A stretch of DNA of 64,000 nt from Pelargonium tetragonum (taxonomy: Eukaryota; Streptophyta; Magnoliopsida; Geraniales; Geraniaceae). The stretch is from positions 62,001 to 126,000 of the forward strand of contig JAYMTL010000029.1 in assembly GCA_036897445.1 (NCBI GenBank). The letters run 5' to 3'. Every line of letters begins with the position of its first letter. The stretch's first letter is position 1. Shown piece by piece: positions 49,500-60,298 of this stretch. The notes beneath the pieces were generated by a model, which was not told where the DNA came from, ran no database searches, and was given only the letters and a program-made list of their open reading frames with translations. The translations under genes were made by a program, and so were the position numbers.

Positions 49500-49567
49500 T
49501 TTTGTAAAATCGCAGAGCGCCAGTCAATTGTATCTGATGTCGTAGGTTCGAATATGGTTCTCTTTAG
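49500..49567 (+). tRNA. tRNA-like gene, possibly tRNA-Thr (UGU)
   Basis: GCAGAGCGCC at 49512-49521, AGTCAATTGTATCTGAT and TGTCGTAGGTTCGAAT follow in tRNA order. TGT at 49529-49531 is in anticodon position; the stem GTCA/TGAT closes an 8-nt loop, one base too many. The T-stem 3' strand (ATGGT) does not match GTAGG. No clear acceptor stem. It resembles bacterial tRNA-Thr (CTGACTTGTAATCAG) around the anticodon. Confidence 0.4.
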
Positions 49568-50046
49568 CTTTTCTATGTTGTACTACCCAAAAATGAAATT
49601 ACAAGAATTCTAGAAAGCGGCTACTTACCGGAGCATCCTTTCAGGTTCCTCTCGATCCTGTCTTTTATAGGAGTCTAAACAAGAGTTTATACCTACAGCG
49701 AATTTTATTATAACATATCAAAAGGTTAGGGATGCATGCTTACAGCTATGCGTGAGAAAAAGGAAACCCTTAAAATATTGGTAGTAATTTCTCTGAAACG
49801 ACCCCACTTAAGTTTCTCGTGGGTCCAATAAGTGTACTTTTATAGTTTAAAGCTAAGAAATAGGTTTGACTTTCAATCAGTTACTCTCCTGTAAGCCTGT
49901 AAAAGCTAAAGAAATAGATTTACAATGGAAAGGTAACTCATTTTATAGGGGCAAAGTCAAGCCTTTTCGTGAGTCGTAGGTTAAAGTGCCTCTTCATAGT
50001 ACTAAATATTCATTTTTTTTAGTCTTACTCTAATTATTCTTATGAC
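49568..50046. other. 0.5 kb without a gene
   Basis: No frame, RNA structure or repeat recognised. Confidence 0.5.
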
Positions 50047-50160
50047 TTACTTGCTTTTCTTCTTACTCTTCTGCATACCTAACTTATGAGCTAGACTTTT
50101 CTTGAGAGCTGTAACCCCTGTCTTTAGAATACCCTTCTTATATAGGATATACCTGTTGTA
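50047..50160 (-). pseudogene. KRGI-family frame, 37 codons
   Basis: Open between TAA (50161) and TAA (50047). The peptide reads YNRYILYKKGILKTGV, TALKKSLAHKLGM, QKSKKKSK. KKGI and SLAH are shared with island A (KKGIAI, RSLAHM), where the DNA word AAGTCTAGC(C/T)CAT is also kept. An AGAAT..TATTCTAGATA element lies 37 bp upstream (50197-50214), as at island A. No ATG at the front; an internal ATG encodes LGMQ. Confidence 0.4.
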
Positions 50161-50196
50161 TTAGAACCTGTACTAATTATCTTATTACCTACTAGT

Positions 50197-50214
50197 AGAA
50201 TCGTATTCTAGATA
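50197..50214. repeat. Inverted-repeat motif upstream of the 50.1 kb frame
   Basis: AGAATCGTATTCTAGATA; counterpart of 26098-26114. Similar position relative to a KRGI frame in both cases. Confidence 0.45.
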
Positions 50215-50715
50215 TATATGTATAAGGATTAGTTTTAGTAATGTAAGTATAGATATATAAGGTTTTAATTGTATTAAGAGCTTTTATAGGATAGTACTAA
50301 TTGTTTCTTTAATAATTACATTACCTTGTTCTCTGCTCTTATCGTTATACGGGAAACTTATTAATAGGTTAGGGATAGGAAGGGGTCCCTTTTTACCGAC
50401 TGAAGGGGACCGAAGAAGGTTATTGTATAAAAGTTTAAGGAACATACATATATTCTTTAAAACCCCCATCCATCAATTGGCCTAGACTTTGACTTACCTG
50501 TTTTATATTACCTACTTGATTTAGGAGAAGCAATAAGAGCACGAGCATTAAGAAGAAGAGTCTTAGGATTCAGGGGAGACGTAGAAGCTATCACTATAGA
50601 AGTAGGGATGATTATAACTATACCTTTTGTCTTATTGAGGATAACCTGTGGCCTATATCTTATTGTTGCTTACAGTATTTATTGTATTAGGGTTATAGCT
50701 ATAGGTTTCTAGTAA

Positions 50716-51030
50716 TTAGTATTTACTAGTTATTATATTAATGGATTTTAGAGATAGATGATATAGTATTTGATAAGGTGGGTTATAAATGTTGTTATAG
50801 ATAGCTTCAGGATAGTATATGAGTATTGGCTTAATTGCATTACCTCTCTTCTTCGTTGGGCTTATCGCTAAAGAGGGAGCACGCTTCTTAAAGGGAACAT
50901 GAGAGTATCTCCGTAAAAGATTGCTAACTAAACTCTCCCTTAGGGCAGTGGAGAACTTTGAACCTGCTTTAATAGAGGATTGGTTTAGCAACCCCAAATT
51001 CCTTTGGACTAAAAGGAGCTGCCAAATCAA
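50716..51030 (-). CDS. 104-codon ORF with KRGI-family segment
   Basis: A standard-code frame from ATG (51028-51030) to TAG/TAA at 50716. It starts MIWQLLLVQRNLGLL; the middle has RRYSHVPFKKRAPSLAIS then PTKKRGNAIKPILIYY; the end is Tyr/Ile/Asn-rich. RGNAIK matches island A, in the same register over an exact 18-bp DNA repeat (50830-50847 with 25867-25884). It is the only long uninterrupted ATG frame that carries family sequence, so it is the best standard coding candidate in the window. Product unknown; basic middle part, no membrane anchor evident. Confidence 0.4.
   Translation of the reverse strand: MIWQLLLVQRNLGLLNQSSIKAGSKFSTALRESLVSNLLRRYSHVPFKKRAPSLAISPTKKRGNAIKPILIYYPEAIYNNIYNPPYQILYHLSLKSINIITSKY
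50830..50847. repeat. 18-bp exact repeat, copy 2
   Basis: Same 18 bases as 25867-25884, inside the 104-codon ORF. Confidence 0.75.
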
Positions 51031-54000
51031 ATAAGGAAGTTTTCGAGGTTCCTTATTTATAAGGATAATCTTGTACTAAATAAAATTCGCGAGTAACCCT
51101 GCCAATCAAAAAAAGTAATTTAAGAGTCTCTTTTATTTATGTAAATCAGATTCAACCCCGTGGATCTTAACTAAGCTGCTTATACTTCTTTAGTTATCGT
51201 GCTTCTCCTCTTATTAATAGAGTTTCCGCTAACTAAGAATAAGTACTTTTTGAAAGGAGTTTTAATTAATACGAAAGGGTGAGAGATACTTAAGACATAA
51301 CAAGTTTAAGTGGGGTAAGAAATGAAATATTTGGTAGTCAATTTTATTTCAAATTATCCGGGATAGACATCATCTACATTCTCTTTTTATAAAGCAGTGG
51401 TTTTGCTCATTCTGAGGGTACTCCTTATTTACGTGTGTTGCTTTGGGCCCTCTCTATACGAGTATACGCAGGGGACCCCACACACAATTTTGTTGCTAGT
51501 AGATAAGGACTCTTTTGACTTTTGACTAAGATAAAGGGTATAACTTTCTTTTATTTAATTAGTATTTTTAAATAGAATTTTTCTTAAGCTTTAACTGCTA
51601 GATTTATACAAAGCAACTGAGACAAAAACGGATAGAGTTCAATGCAAGTAATTTCTTTTCATTTTAATCAGATTTAATGAAATTTTTATAGTTATATTTT
51701 AAGCTTTTACAGGATTCATTCCTTGTTTAATGTTTCTATAAAAAGTTACAAGATTGGATTGATTTCCGTAGGGGTTTCCCTTTGCTGAGCTTTATTTATC
51801 GTATAATAGAGCGGATTCCCTGTTACCGTATAAATTTCTTAACTTACTTATTTTTTGATGCCAGTATCTACTAAACTTCTTACCTATGCAGGATCCTTTT
51901 TTTTGTTTCGTGAGTGATTTATTAACAACTAAACCACGAGCCCCGCGGGTAAATAATCCTTGTGTTAGAGCTCGATTTCCCATAGCTTTGCATTACAAAG
52001 GATTCCTTAATAAACGGGCTATGATACGATAAATTCAGTAAACTCATAGCGAATGCTAATGGCAGGGAAATCACAGACGTAGAATTTCTTTTTGACGAAC
52101 TTAAAGCGTCTTTTTTTCTAGATACTGGGAGGAGCCCGCTTCTGGGTCGCTCAAATAAAGATTACAAAATATCCAAACAAATCTCTTGAAAGGGTCTTAT
52201 AAGGTTTTTATACTATGGACCCGCACTAAAAAATGAAGTAAAGCATAGTGATAGACTGCGTTGAATAAATAAGGGGTAACTTCTAGTTAAAAACAGAAGA
52301 AGTGTGTGATCATAAATTTAGTGGGTGCACTTCGACCAAAAGAGAAAGGACAGAGTACTTATAATGACTCCCAGAAAGGGGGTTTTTGTAAATCTTATTT
52401 CGAGATTAGGATCTCGTTAATAAAGTCCCTTACCGAATTCTACTGGACTCGACCCCTATGTGCTCTATACATGTATAGGGATTGCTTGCTAAATAGATTT
52501 TGGTAATATAAAAGACCCGGTAAAAGCAATTCTTTCATATCTAACAAAGTAGTAGACTTTTAAGCGCATAAGCTCAAGCTTCTACTTATATTTACAGGAT
52601 ATTGCTCCTAATTACAAAAAACTTAAAAAATAAGTATAACATATTACCCCTGACTTTTCAAAAGAAGTAACATTCAATCTGAAGGACAGGAAGAGAACCC
52701 TGGATAAAATATATAAACTCAATAAACTTAACAAGGATCTCTTATCTTAGGATCTCCAACTTCTCTAAAACGCCGGGCTCCGTAACAACATAGAAAATAA
52801 TATAATTATAACAAAGAGATAGACTCTAATACAAATATGACTTCTACAATTAACACTTTTTGTTTCTTTAGATTCACTCTCTACCTGTTTCCTATATCTT
52901 TGATTCGTTTTGTAAGCGGCCTACTTAAAACTTTATTCGTATTTTTGTATGCCTTCTTAGTAAAGCAACCTTTCGGTCCGCTTAAGTTAAGGAAGGGATA
53001 ATAAAAGGTCCATACTATGTCCTATCAAAAAAAACCTGTTCCACGTACCCTTGTTTCAACAAAAAAGATTCTATAGCCAAAAGCTATCCTTTTTAAGGGG
53101 TATTTACTGAGTGAATTACTCAAGTTCCTGTTATCCTGTTCGTAAACTTTTTCGAGTTCCCCTTTGAACTTTAATTATCATACGTCTGTCTTAATATAAA
53201 AATCTTCATTTTTCTTTTTCAGAAAGGCATGCTATGCCTGCAGATAACCCCTTGCTTGAGGGTACTGCTTGCTAGATACGCTATACCTAATGATCGCCTA
53301 GCAACGCATGAAGAATTTACCAGTTAGTGAAATGGATATCTCATTTTTTTGTAAGAAAGAAAGATAATTAGAAATTTTCAAGGGAATTAAACTGAGTACA
53401 TTGAACTTAGACAAGGTTTTTTAAAGGTGGTTACCGCATAAGAGTTTTTATCTTTTTGAGTTTATGGGGGTAAAGCGTTGTCTCTAACTTTTTCATCTTA
53501 TATACTATACTCTAAACATTTCCGGTAAGACGTATCCTGTATATCTAAATTAAGGATCCCTATAACATTTAACATTAATTTATAATTATTAAATTTCTTT
53601 TGCAGATAGGAAAAAGGGAAGAAAGACTTTTGTCTAAGCAGGGCCTGCAGTGTTAACTGCGCGGTCGTGGGTAAAAATATTTAAAAGGCAGAATTTCAGT
53701 AAAAAGTATATTCATCCTTAAGGCATTGCGGTATTCCATACAATTACAAATTAAACTAGTGCGTTTTCAGTACTAAATCTACTAAATATCCGTTCAAGGG
53801 ACCCCTTTATATATCACTTAAAAAGCAAAAGAATCTGATAAACATAAGAAGGTCTAAGTTAGAAAGTTATAAGTCGGATTAAAACTCGCCACCCTTTTCC
53901 ATAAGTTAAGCTCCTTTGTTATTGAGCCTTTTGGCACTCCCAACGGCTTCGGCTTAATTCTTACACAAGATTAATTCTATACACAACACAAGTCTCTTGT

Positions 54001-57000
54001 AAAGCAAGGCAAACTCTGAAAGTAGGAGTTATTAAACCCTCAAGTTTAGCCCGGGCAGGGAAAGTATGAGAGGAGGATAAACTCGCTTTATTAAAGGGCA
54101 GGGATAAAGGAGTCTTTTAAATTATAGAATAAAGCGCTTTTGTTCATTGTTTGATAAAGAAACTCTTGCTTTAATTCTTTCTCGGCAGCCCCGGAAACCA
54201 CTTAAATTTTAACTGAGCTAAGGCGCCTAGCTTAGCGGATAAACAAGTGCCCGAAAGCTTAGGGGATAAGCTCCGGCGGAAATCAGTATACTACAAATTC
54301 ATAACTATCCTCTAATGAACCCCGAGTTTGTAGACAGGTCCCTTTTTTGGATGTTTTTATAGATTCTATAGTAGGTGCCTTGTATAAGAGTGATAAGACA
54401 AAGGGTAGTACTTAACAGGAAAGAAAGTTCTATGAAGAGATAGGCCCGGGAGAATCCTAACAACGCAAATAAGATAACATAAAGAGTAGGCCTTTTATCC
54501 TTTTTGCTTTTAAGAGTCCTATAAAATTTCCTTTTACTGTAATCATACCGAATATGAGACCGGGTAAACCATAGAAATGCCACTATATACCGCAATTTAT
54601 GAGAGTAGTATTACACTTAATTTAAAAAGAAGTCTAAAACAAAGGCAAAGCTAAGATTCAGTTCTTTTTGACTTTATGCATGCCCGCTTTCAAAAGAACC
54701 GAGTGTCCTTAGAAGAGCTCAATAAGATCTAGTATTTTTCTAGTTTTTATCTCTTGGGTAGCCCAGTCTTATATTATAAAAGAAAATAAAGAGGAATTTT
54801 TTAATCTCATAAAATTCTTTTTTTTCGGCACGAATAAACAACTTTTGCATACTCCTGTTTAGACCTATAAGTTTGTACTCTATTCTATATAAAGTAAAGT
54901 TTATTAGTTTTTTGCCCCTTGTTGTAAATTTAATATTGGGTAAGGGCTGCGTAGACTCTTTAGTTAACACTATGAGTTTGACTCTACTTTTTATAATACT
55001 GCGCCTTTCCCAACTCTTAACGGCACTTTTTTAAGGACTTCGTATTTGGCATTTATAACCAAGAACTTTAAGCTTTAATTAGTAGAGGGTGCCTATACCT
55101 AAGCCGGCAGGAGACCCCTTTGTTTGTCTTGAAACTGAAAAGTCTATATATCTAATTTAGTCCATAAAACCGCCGAAATTTTTGTAAACGAATAGGAATA
55201 GGGGTGACTTTTCTTTTAGCCGGGTACAAAGTAAGAATCTTAATCATTGAATTTCTTTTCTTCAGGCGGAGTTGGTCGGTTCAAATACTTTTTTAGAAGG
55301 GTTTTTTCGTTAATTCTATAAAGGGATAATCTGGTTTCCAAAAGCCTTAAAAACCCCTTTCGAAATCCTCTAGCAATTCAACCTCTGTGCAAACCAGGGG
55401 ATACTAGGATCCTGTAAAGCGGATTCCAGAAAATTTAAGCCTATAAAATTTTTTGATACCACCTTTCGTTTTACTATATTTCAAGAATGAGGGCTTGTTG
55501 TAAGGGATTCTCCTGAATTGCTACGCAATTACTATTTAGAACTTTATAACAAAATAACTAACGAAAAACTCATTTCTATACAGGAACAAGAATTAACTAT
55601 AAGTAAATCGGTACAAGGGAATATATATGGGATGATCGGAGGGACCCTATAATAAAAAAGACTTTTGTTCTGGAGTCAAGGCTTGTATAATTACTAATCA
55701 CAAAACTAGCGAAGTAGGCAAAAGCTAGCTGGAGTTCAATTATTTGACAAAAGGGGCTTGCCCCGACTTTTTTAAACTTCTTGGAGGAAGGACTGCTCAC
55801 CTAAGCAGGGATGTCTCTAGTTTCAATAAAGCAAGCGCTCTATAACTAAAGATTGAAACAAAGTATTGATAGACACTTAAAGTTAAAGGTTTCAAAGCTC
55901 CCTAAAAATAGGTCCGCAATTGTAGTTCCAGATTTGTTATACTATTAGGACTTTTCGGGGGAATAGCTAAAGTCTTCCAGCGGGGCGCGTTTTCATAGTC
56001 ATTTGACTTAGTATTTAGAGAAAGTTATTAGAAAACTAAATAGTTTAGTAGTCAAATTATATGCTACAAAAACCTATTTAACTCTTATTTTACGGAGTTC
56101 CTACTAAGTTTAATTAATCTGTGATTCCTTTTAATAATGAAATTGTTTCCAGTATCTATATGGGATATGGGATTGCCCTCCCTTTTGGTATCATGATCAA
56201 GATGAACCTTTTAGAAATAGAGGAACCTTGGCAAGTGCTTTATAATTATAGAATACGGGTTTATATAGCATACTTAGCTGTAAAAGGAAACTCCTGTGTA
56301 AATTATTGTGGATTCCTCTGCCTGGATTCTTATTCTTCAATAATTAGACTTACTAACTACCAGCCCCCTTCTTATTACCGGAATATTATAATATCTTTCA
56401 ATCTTAAAATCCCTTGACATAGAGTGCCCCATCCCACGACCCTATACCCAGGCTTTAGTTATAATTAGTTTTAAAAGGGGCATCCAAATTGACTGAGGTC
56501 TAATCTTATCTTACGCAAAAATTTTTATCCTCTTGCTTGGCCAAGGAGTTCTCCTTAATCTAAGGAACCCCCTTTTTATATGGTACTGGGTCTCCTACGA
56601 AGTTTAAATTAAAGAAGAATTAAGGGCATTCCTTTGTAAGCGAGTTCTATATAGCTTTCGGCATGGATAAAACCCCGTATCCTAAAATCCGGGTTTCATA
56701 TGAAAGATAGGAGGGCCTTTATAGAAATTGGTAACTAACTACAAACTTTATTACCTATACAAAAAAAGTATAAAGCTTTTTCGACCACTTTTATTCCTTG
56801 TAACAGTGGGGTTGAGCCCTTAAATTGTAAGTAGTTAAGTGGATTCCCGAGCTCCTTCTAATACTTGCAATAAGACAAGAGTGTAGGGTAGGGGTTTATA
56901 ACCCTTTTTGGAGTCCCTCAAGTTAGAGAATAGTAATGAAACTTGCAAAAAAGGGGATACTCAAAGTATGCCTTTTAATTTAATAAGAATTCATAAGATA

Positions 57001-57848
57001 AACTAACTGGAAAGTACCCCTGCGCTAGATTTTTATCCTATAAATAGAATCTCATAAAACAGAGTTTTGAGCCCCAGCCTTTATACGAATTACTATCTTA
57101 GAGCATTGAAACCTAAAAAGTAATTATGTTAAGCAAAAAACTCTGACACTTCTAACTTTGTTTGTTATTCCGGCAGGCTTTAATAGAAGGCTTTTCTAAA
57201 ACTTAATAAAAGAGAAAACCTGGGTTAATTCAAGGATTAGACTAAAAGGAGGGAACCCCTCTAAAATTCCAGTAAAGCGTGTATATTACTTTAGAGCCTC
57301 TTTTTTGTTATAAGCGCTACCGACTACCCCTTTCCAGAATAGCTATTTTAGGACAGTAACCGGCAGACAAGTGCCTGTGTTATAAAGCCTATCAACTGGT
57401 AAAAACTAGAAACCCTTAAATACTCAATCCTGCCAGACTCTAAAAGAGCTGCAAAGTTCCTGGTTAGAGTAGCTTAATAAGGCTGTATTCAATCAAAAAA
57501 GTTTTGCTTTTTGCTAAAAACGTTAACGCAATTAAAATTCTTATCTTAAGAGTTTTGGTTACAAAAAAGCCACTTACTTTGAACTGTGAAATTAAACGAG
57601 TGTTGAGGATCCCCCTATTATGTTACGAAACCTACCTAATGAATTACTCCGGAGGCCGGGGCTTCCATTTTTGGTTAAGTTTTATTTGCTTGTATTATAA
57701 TATAAGATATAATAAAAACGAAACCGCCTTTCCGAAGTAGCGCGGGTTCTCAGTATATAAAAATAGGGCTTTTTTCCCGGTCTAGTGTCGAGTGTAATAA
57801 TAAGTTTTAATATTTGTATAATATCTAAAAGTCTTTATTATTCCTAAC
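51031..57848. other. 6.8 kb without a recognised gene
   Basis: The longest frames are 54305-54595 (minus, 96 codons) and 56121-56417 (plus, GTG start, 98 codons, contains MGYGIALPFGIMIK). Neither product is recognised, and the lengths are within chance. Other frames listed by length alone (51792-51983, 52306-52506, 54740-54970, 55597-55800, 57504-57740) show no motif. No tRNA-like arm pair was seen. Confidence 0.4.
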
Positions 57849-57866
57849 CTAAAACTTAAGTTTTAG
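57849..57866. promoter_or_regulatory. 18-bp palindrome upstream of a KRGI-type ATG
   Basis: CTAAAACTTAAGTTTTAG is a perfect palindrome ending 8 bp before the ATG at 57875. An operator or a transcript-end hairpin is possible. A palindrome of this length may occur about once by chance in the window, so only its position is notable. Confidence 0.25.
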
Positions 57867-57874
57867 TGGTAACT

Positions 57875-58079
57875 ATGAGTAAGCTACAGAATCCAAGTAC
57901 AAGTAGAGCTCTAAGGAAAGCAAGTATGGAAAGTTTTGAAGGGTGCTGCTAAGACTAAAAGTATGGCTCAGAAAGGCCCAACTAGGAAGATAGGTATCAA
58001 TACGAGTATCAAGAAACAAGTCAAGGAAGAGAGTGAAAGTCTGCCTTTTTGTCGGTCTTGGTCGTTAACTTTACTATAA
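57875..58079 (+). pseudogene. Lys-rich frame with an apparent frameshift
   Basis: ATG at 57875 opens MSKLQNPSTSRALRKASM, but this frame ends at TAA 57950 after an unlike tail (ESFEGCC). From 57930 another frame carries KVLKGAAKTKSMAQKGPT, RKIGINTSIKKQVKEESE and SLPF and ends at TAA 58077. The composition continues across the shift, so an indel of -1 or +2 near 57926-57930 joins them most simply. It could be decay, programmed frameshifting or an insertion added at the RNA level. KSMAQKGPTRKIGI is in style with other KRGI frames. Confidence 0.4.
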
Positions 58080-58216
58080 TACTATAAACGACTTCTATGC
58101 TACAGTCAGGTACGCCAACTATACTAGATACTTAAATCTAGCCTCCAGCCAGTATAGTAGTAACAAGTAAGCCAAAAGGAATGTCCCTTATTAAGGACAA
58201 TCCAGTAACTAATACC

Positions 58217-58274
58217 TAGATAGAAGATTCCCTAATGTAATAGAGTACAATAGATAGAAGATTCCCTAATGTAA
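58217..58274. repeat. Two 24-bp direct repeats
   Basis: TAGATAGAAGATTCCCTAAT with GTAA occurs at 58217-58240 and 58251-58274, 34 bp apart. A local duplication of about 34 bp. Confidence 0.85.
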
Positions 58275-58321
58275 GAGTAGTATAATAAGCTAACTATAGT
58301 ACTCCTTACAATACCTTACCT

Positions 58322-58396
58322 TTATATAAAAAAAAGCTCCGCGATAGGAGTATAGCTGGAACTGGGAAGAGTATGAAAGATGTGGGTCTGAAGTAA
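58322..58396 (+). pseudogene. KRGI-family trace
   Basis: In one frame: YKKKLRDRSIAGTGKS then MKDVGLK, ending in TAA at 58394. RSIAGTGKS parallels KSIALKKVGTGK at 27.1 kb. Short; coding status unclear. Confidence 0.25.
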
Positions 58397-60231
58397 CGAA
58401 TATCAATAACTGAGACGCAAGGGATGAGCTACAGGACTCTTTGACTCTTATGGAAATGCCCTGAAATTCTAGAGTAAGCTTTGGAAAATCCGGTGTAAAT
58501 CTTAACTAAGACTCTGCAGAAATTCTACTACTTGTTGTGGCATACCTTATTCCTTTTTATATTCTATAAGCTTAGTACCCCATTTGCTTGTCTTTAAATT
58601 AAGCGGTTAATTGTTTAAATACAGCCCCTGAGTTACCCTACCCTTTTTATTCGGCATGCAAAAAGGGCTATAATAAAAAGGAGGCTTTCAACTGTAGGAG
58701 GCAGGGAATCCTGATTTCAGCAACTTGAGCACAAAATTGCTAAATTGGGAGTATTATATGAATTTTTCAGAGCCAAAAACTGAGTATTAAAGTTGTGAAG
58801 TGTCAATTACTTAACTTTGTTGCACTTTTCCTTAAACTTTGTGTCCGTACTAAAAGGTCACTTTTAACACTATACACGGACTGCTTTTTAGCAAACCTGT
58901 GGACTGTGTGAATTTAGGAGCTAGCTATAAATAGAAATCCTTGCCCCAAAACTCAAATTATAAATGGACTTAACCACACTAAAATAGGAATTCTTTCGAA
59001 TCGTTTACAGGCGTTTTTGTCATTCCACATCACATAAAGTACTAATAGCAAAAAATGGGCAAGGATTTCCCTTTAATTAAAGGGTTCGGCTGGGATTATA
59101 TATATTAAAGGGGGCTTACCTACGGCACCAAGAAAGCGCTAAAATATCAAGGATAAGTCCGAGTTTAGGCATAACCTAGGACTAGTACCTTAGTAGGACT
59201 CCACTATGTCTTTGATAATAACCGGATTTCGTTCCTTGCTTAGTCTAAACTCTTATATTCAATCTATTACTACTGAATCCGTATTAACCTGAGTTTAATA
59301 GCTTTATGCTGGGGACCCCTAATCTTTATCTCTGAGTGCAGTCCCTAATTTGAAAAGTTTATTTAGGAGCTCCCTTTAGCGAAGTAAAAAGAAACTTAAA
59401 ACTTTTGAGGGCCCTTTTTTTGTTTCTTGTTATAGCCATCTTGATGTATGGGGTCATTTTCAAGATTTTACAGTGCTTTTAATTGAAGGCTTTGTTCTTG
59501 TCAAAGCTTAGCCCTCAGCTCCGACTCATTACTACACTGATACTTAGCTCAAACTTCAATTTTAGTATTAAAGTTTGCTTAGTAGAGAAAATTTGGGAAT
59601 GATTTTGACTTCTCAATTCATTTTTCCGTGTATCTCTCAATAACTAAAACCGAGAAAATGGATACCGTAATTGACTAAAACTTTTTTAGTCTGGGTTCCT
59701 GTAAGCTATTAATTATACGAGAAAATTCCTGTCTTTAAAAGAGTTGGTTTACCTAAATCCATAAATTCCAATAAAGAAAAGGAAACCCTTTAGGGTTATA
59801 CTTAGTGATAGAATTCCTTGTGCTGCTGAATGTACTATACTTTACCTTCCTCAAAGAGAAACCTTTTACTTACAACTCTTACTTTAACTTATTCTGTAAA
59901 TTTCCTAGTCTGTTTCTTTATAGTCTCAGCACTACTCAACCTATAGCTTTTGTTCTTTATTCCTTGTCCTTGAATACCTTTCATTATAAAAGAGAATAAC
60001 CAACTTAACCTATATATATATATTCTAATACTTGACTTGTCTTTAGCAAAAACGAATTACTTTAGCTCTAATTTCCCTGCATCTCATTTAGAACTAGAAC
60101 GACAGTATAAAAAATCCCTTTTGGGTTCTTCTACAATTCCCTAGAGTTTTCATTCCTATCCTAGTTGTTAAGGGATAGCCCTCTTATTAGCTACTATAGA
60201 GAGGAAAGAGCCCTATCGTATAGGGGTAAGT
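58397..60231. other. 1.8 kb without a gene
   Basis: A plus-strand frame 59805-59999 (64 codons, start TTG/ATA context, Leu/Phe-rich) is hydrophobic and unrecognised. A short TA run lies at about 60010-60022. Confidence 0.5.
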
Positions 60232-60252
60232 GTACCCAACTGCAGCAGCGCG
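60232..60252 (+). repeat. GTACCCAACTGCAGC repeat, copy 2
   Basis: GTACCCAACTGCAGCAGCGC then G; see 39661-39678. CAGCAGCGCGG looks like the SSU rRNA 530 loop (CAGCAGCCGCGG) with one C missing, but no other rRNA sequence surrounds it. Confidence 0.5.
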
Positions 60253-60259
60253 GAGGGAG

Positions 60260-60298
60260 GGATCTTATAGTTTAATGGTAGAACAGAATACCCATCCC
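60260..60298 (+). tRNA. tRNA 5' half-like fragment
   Basis: TATAGTTTAATGGTAGAACA (60266-60285) is a textbook D-arm region of an organellar tRNA (Gly, Cys or Trp type). GAATACCCATCCC follows where the anticodon arm should be, and no T-arm is found downstream. Similar in layout to 45498-45522. Confidence 0.3.

Noticed and set aside
56121-56417. 98-codon ORF containing MGYGIALPFG
   Set aside because: The GIAL word is shared with KRGI frames, but the protein is not lysine-rich and the length is within chance.
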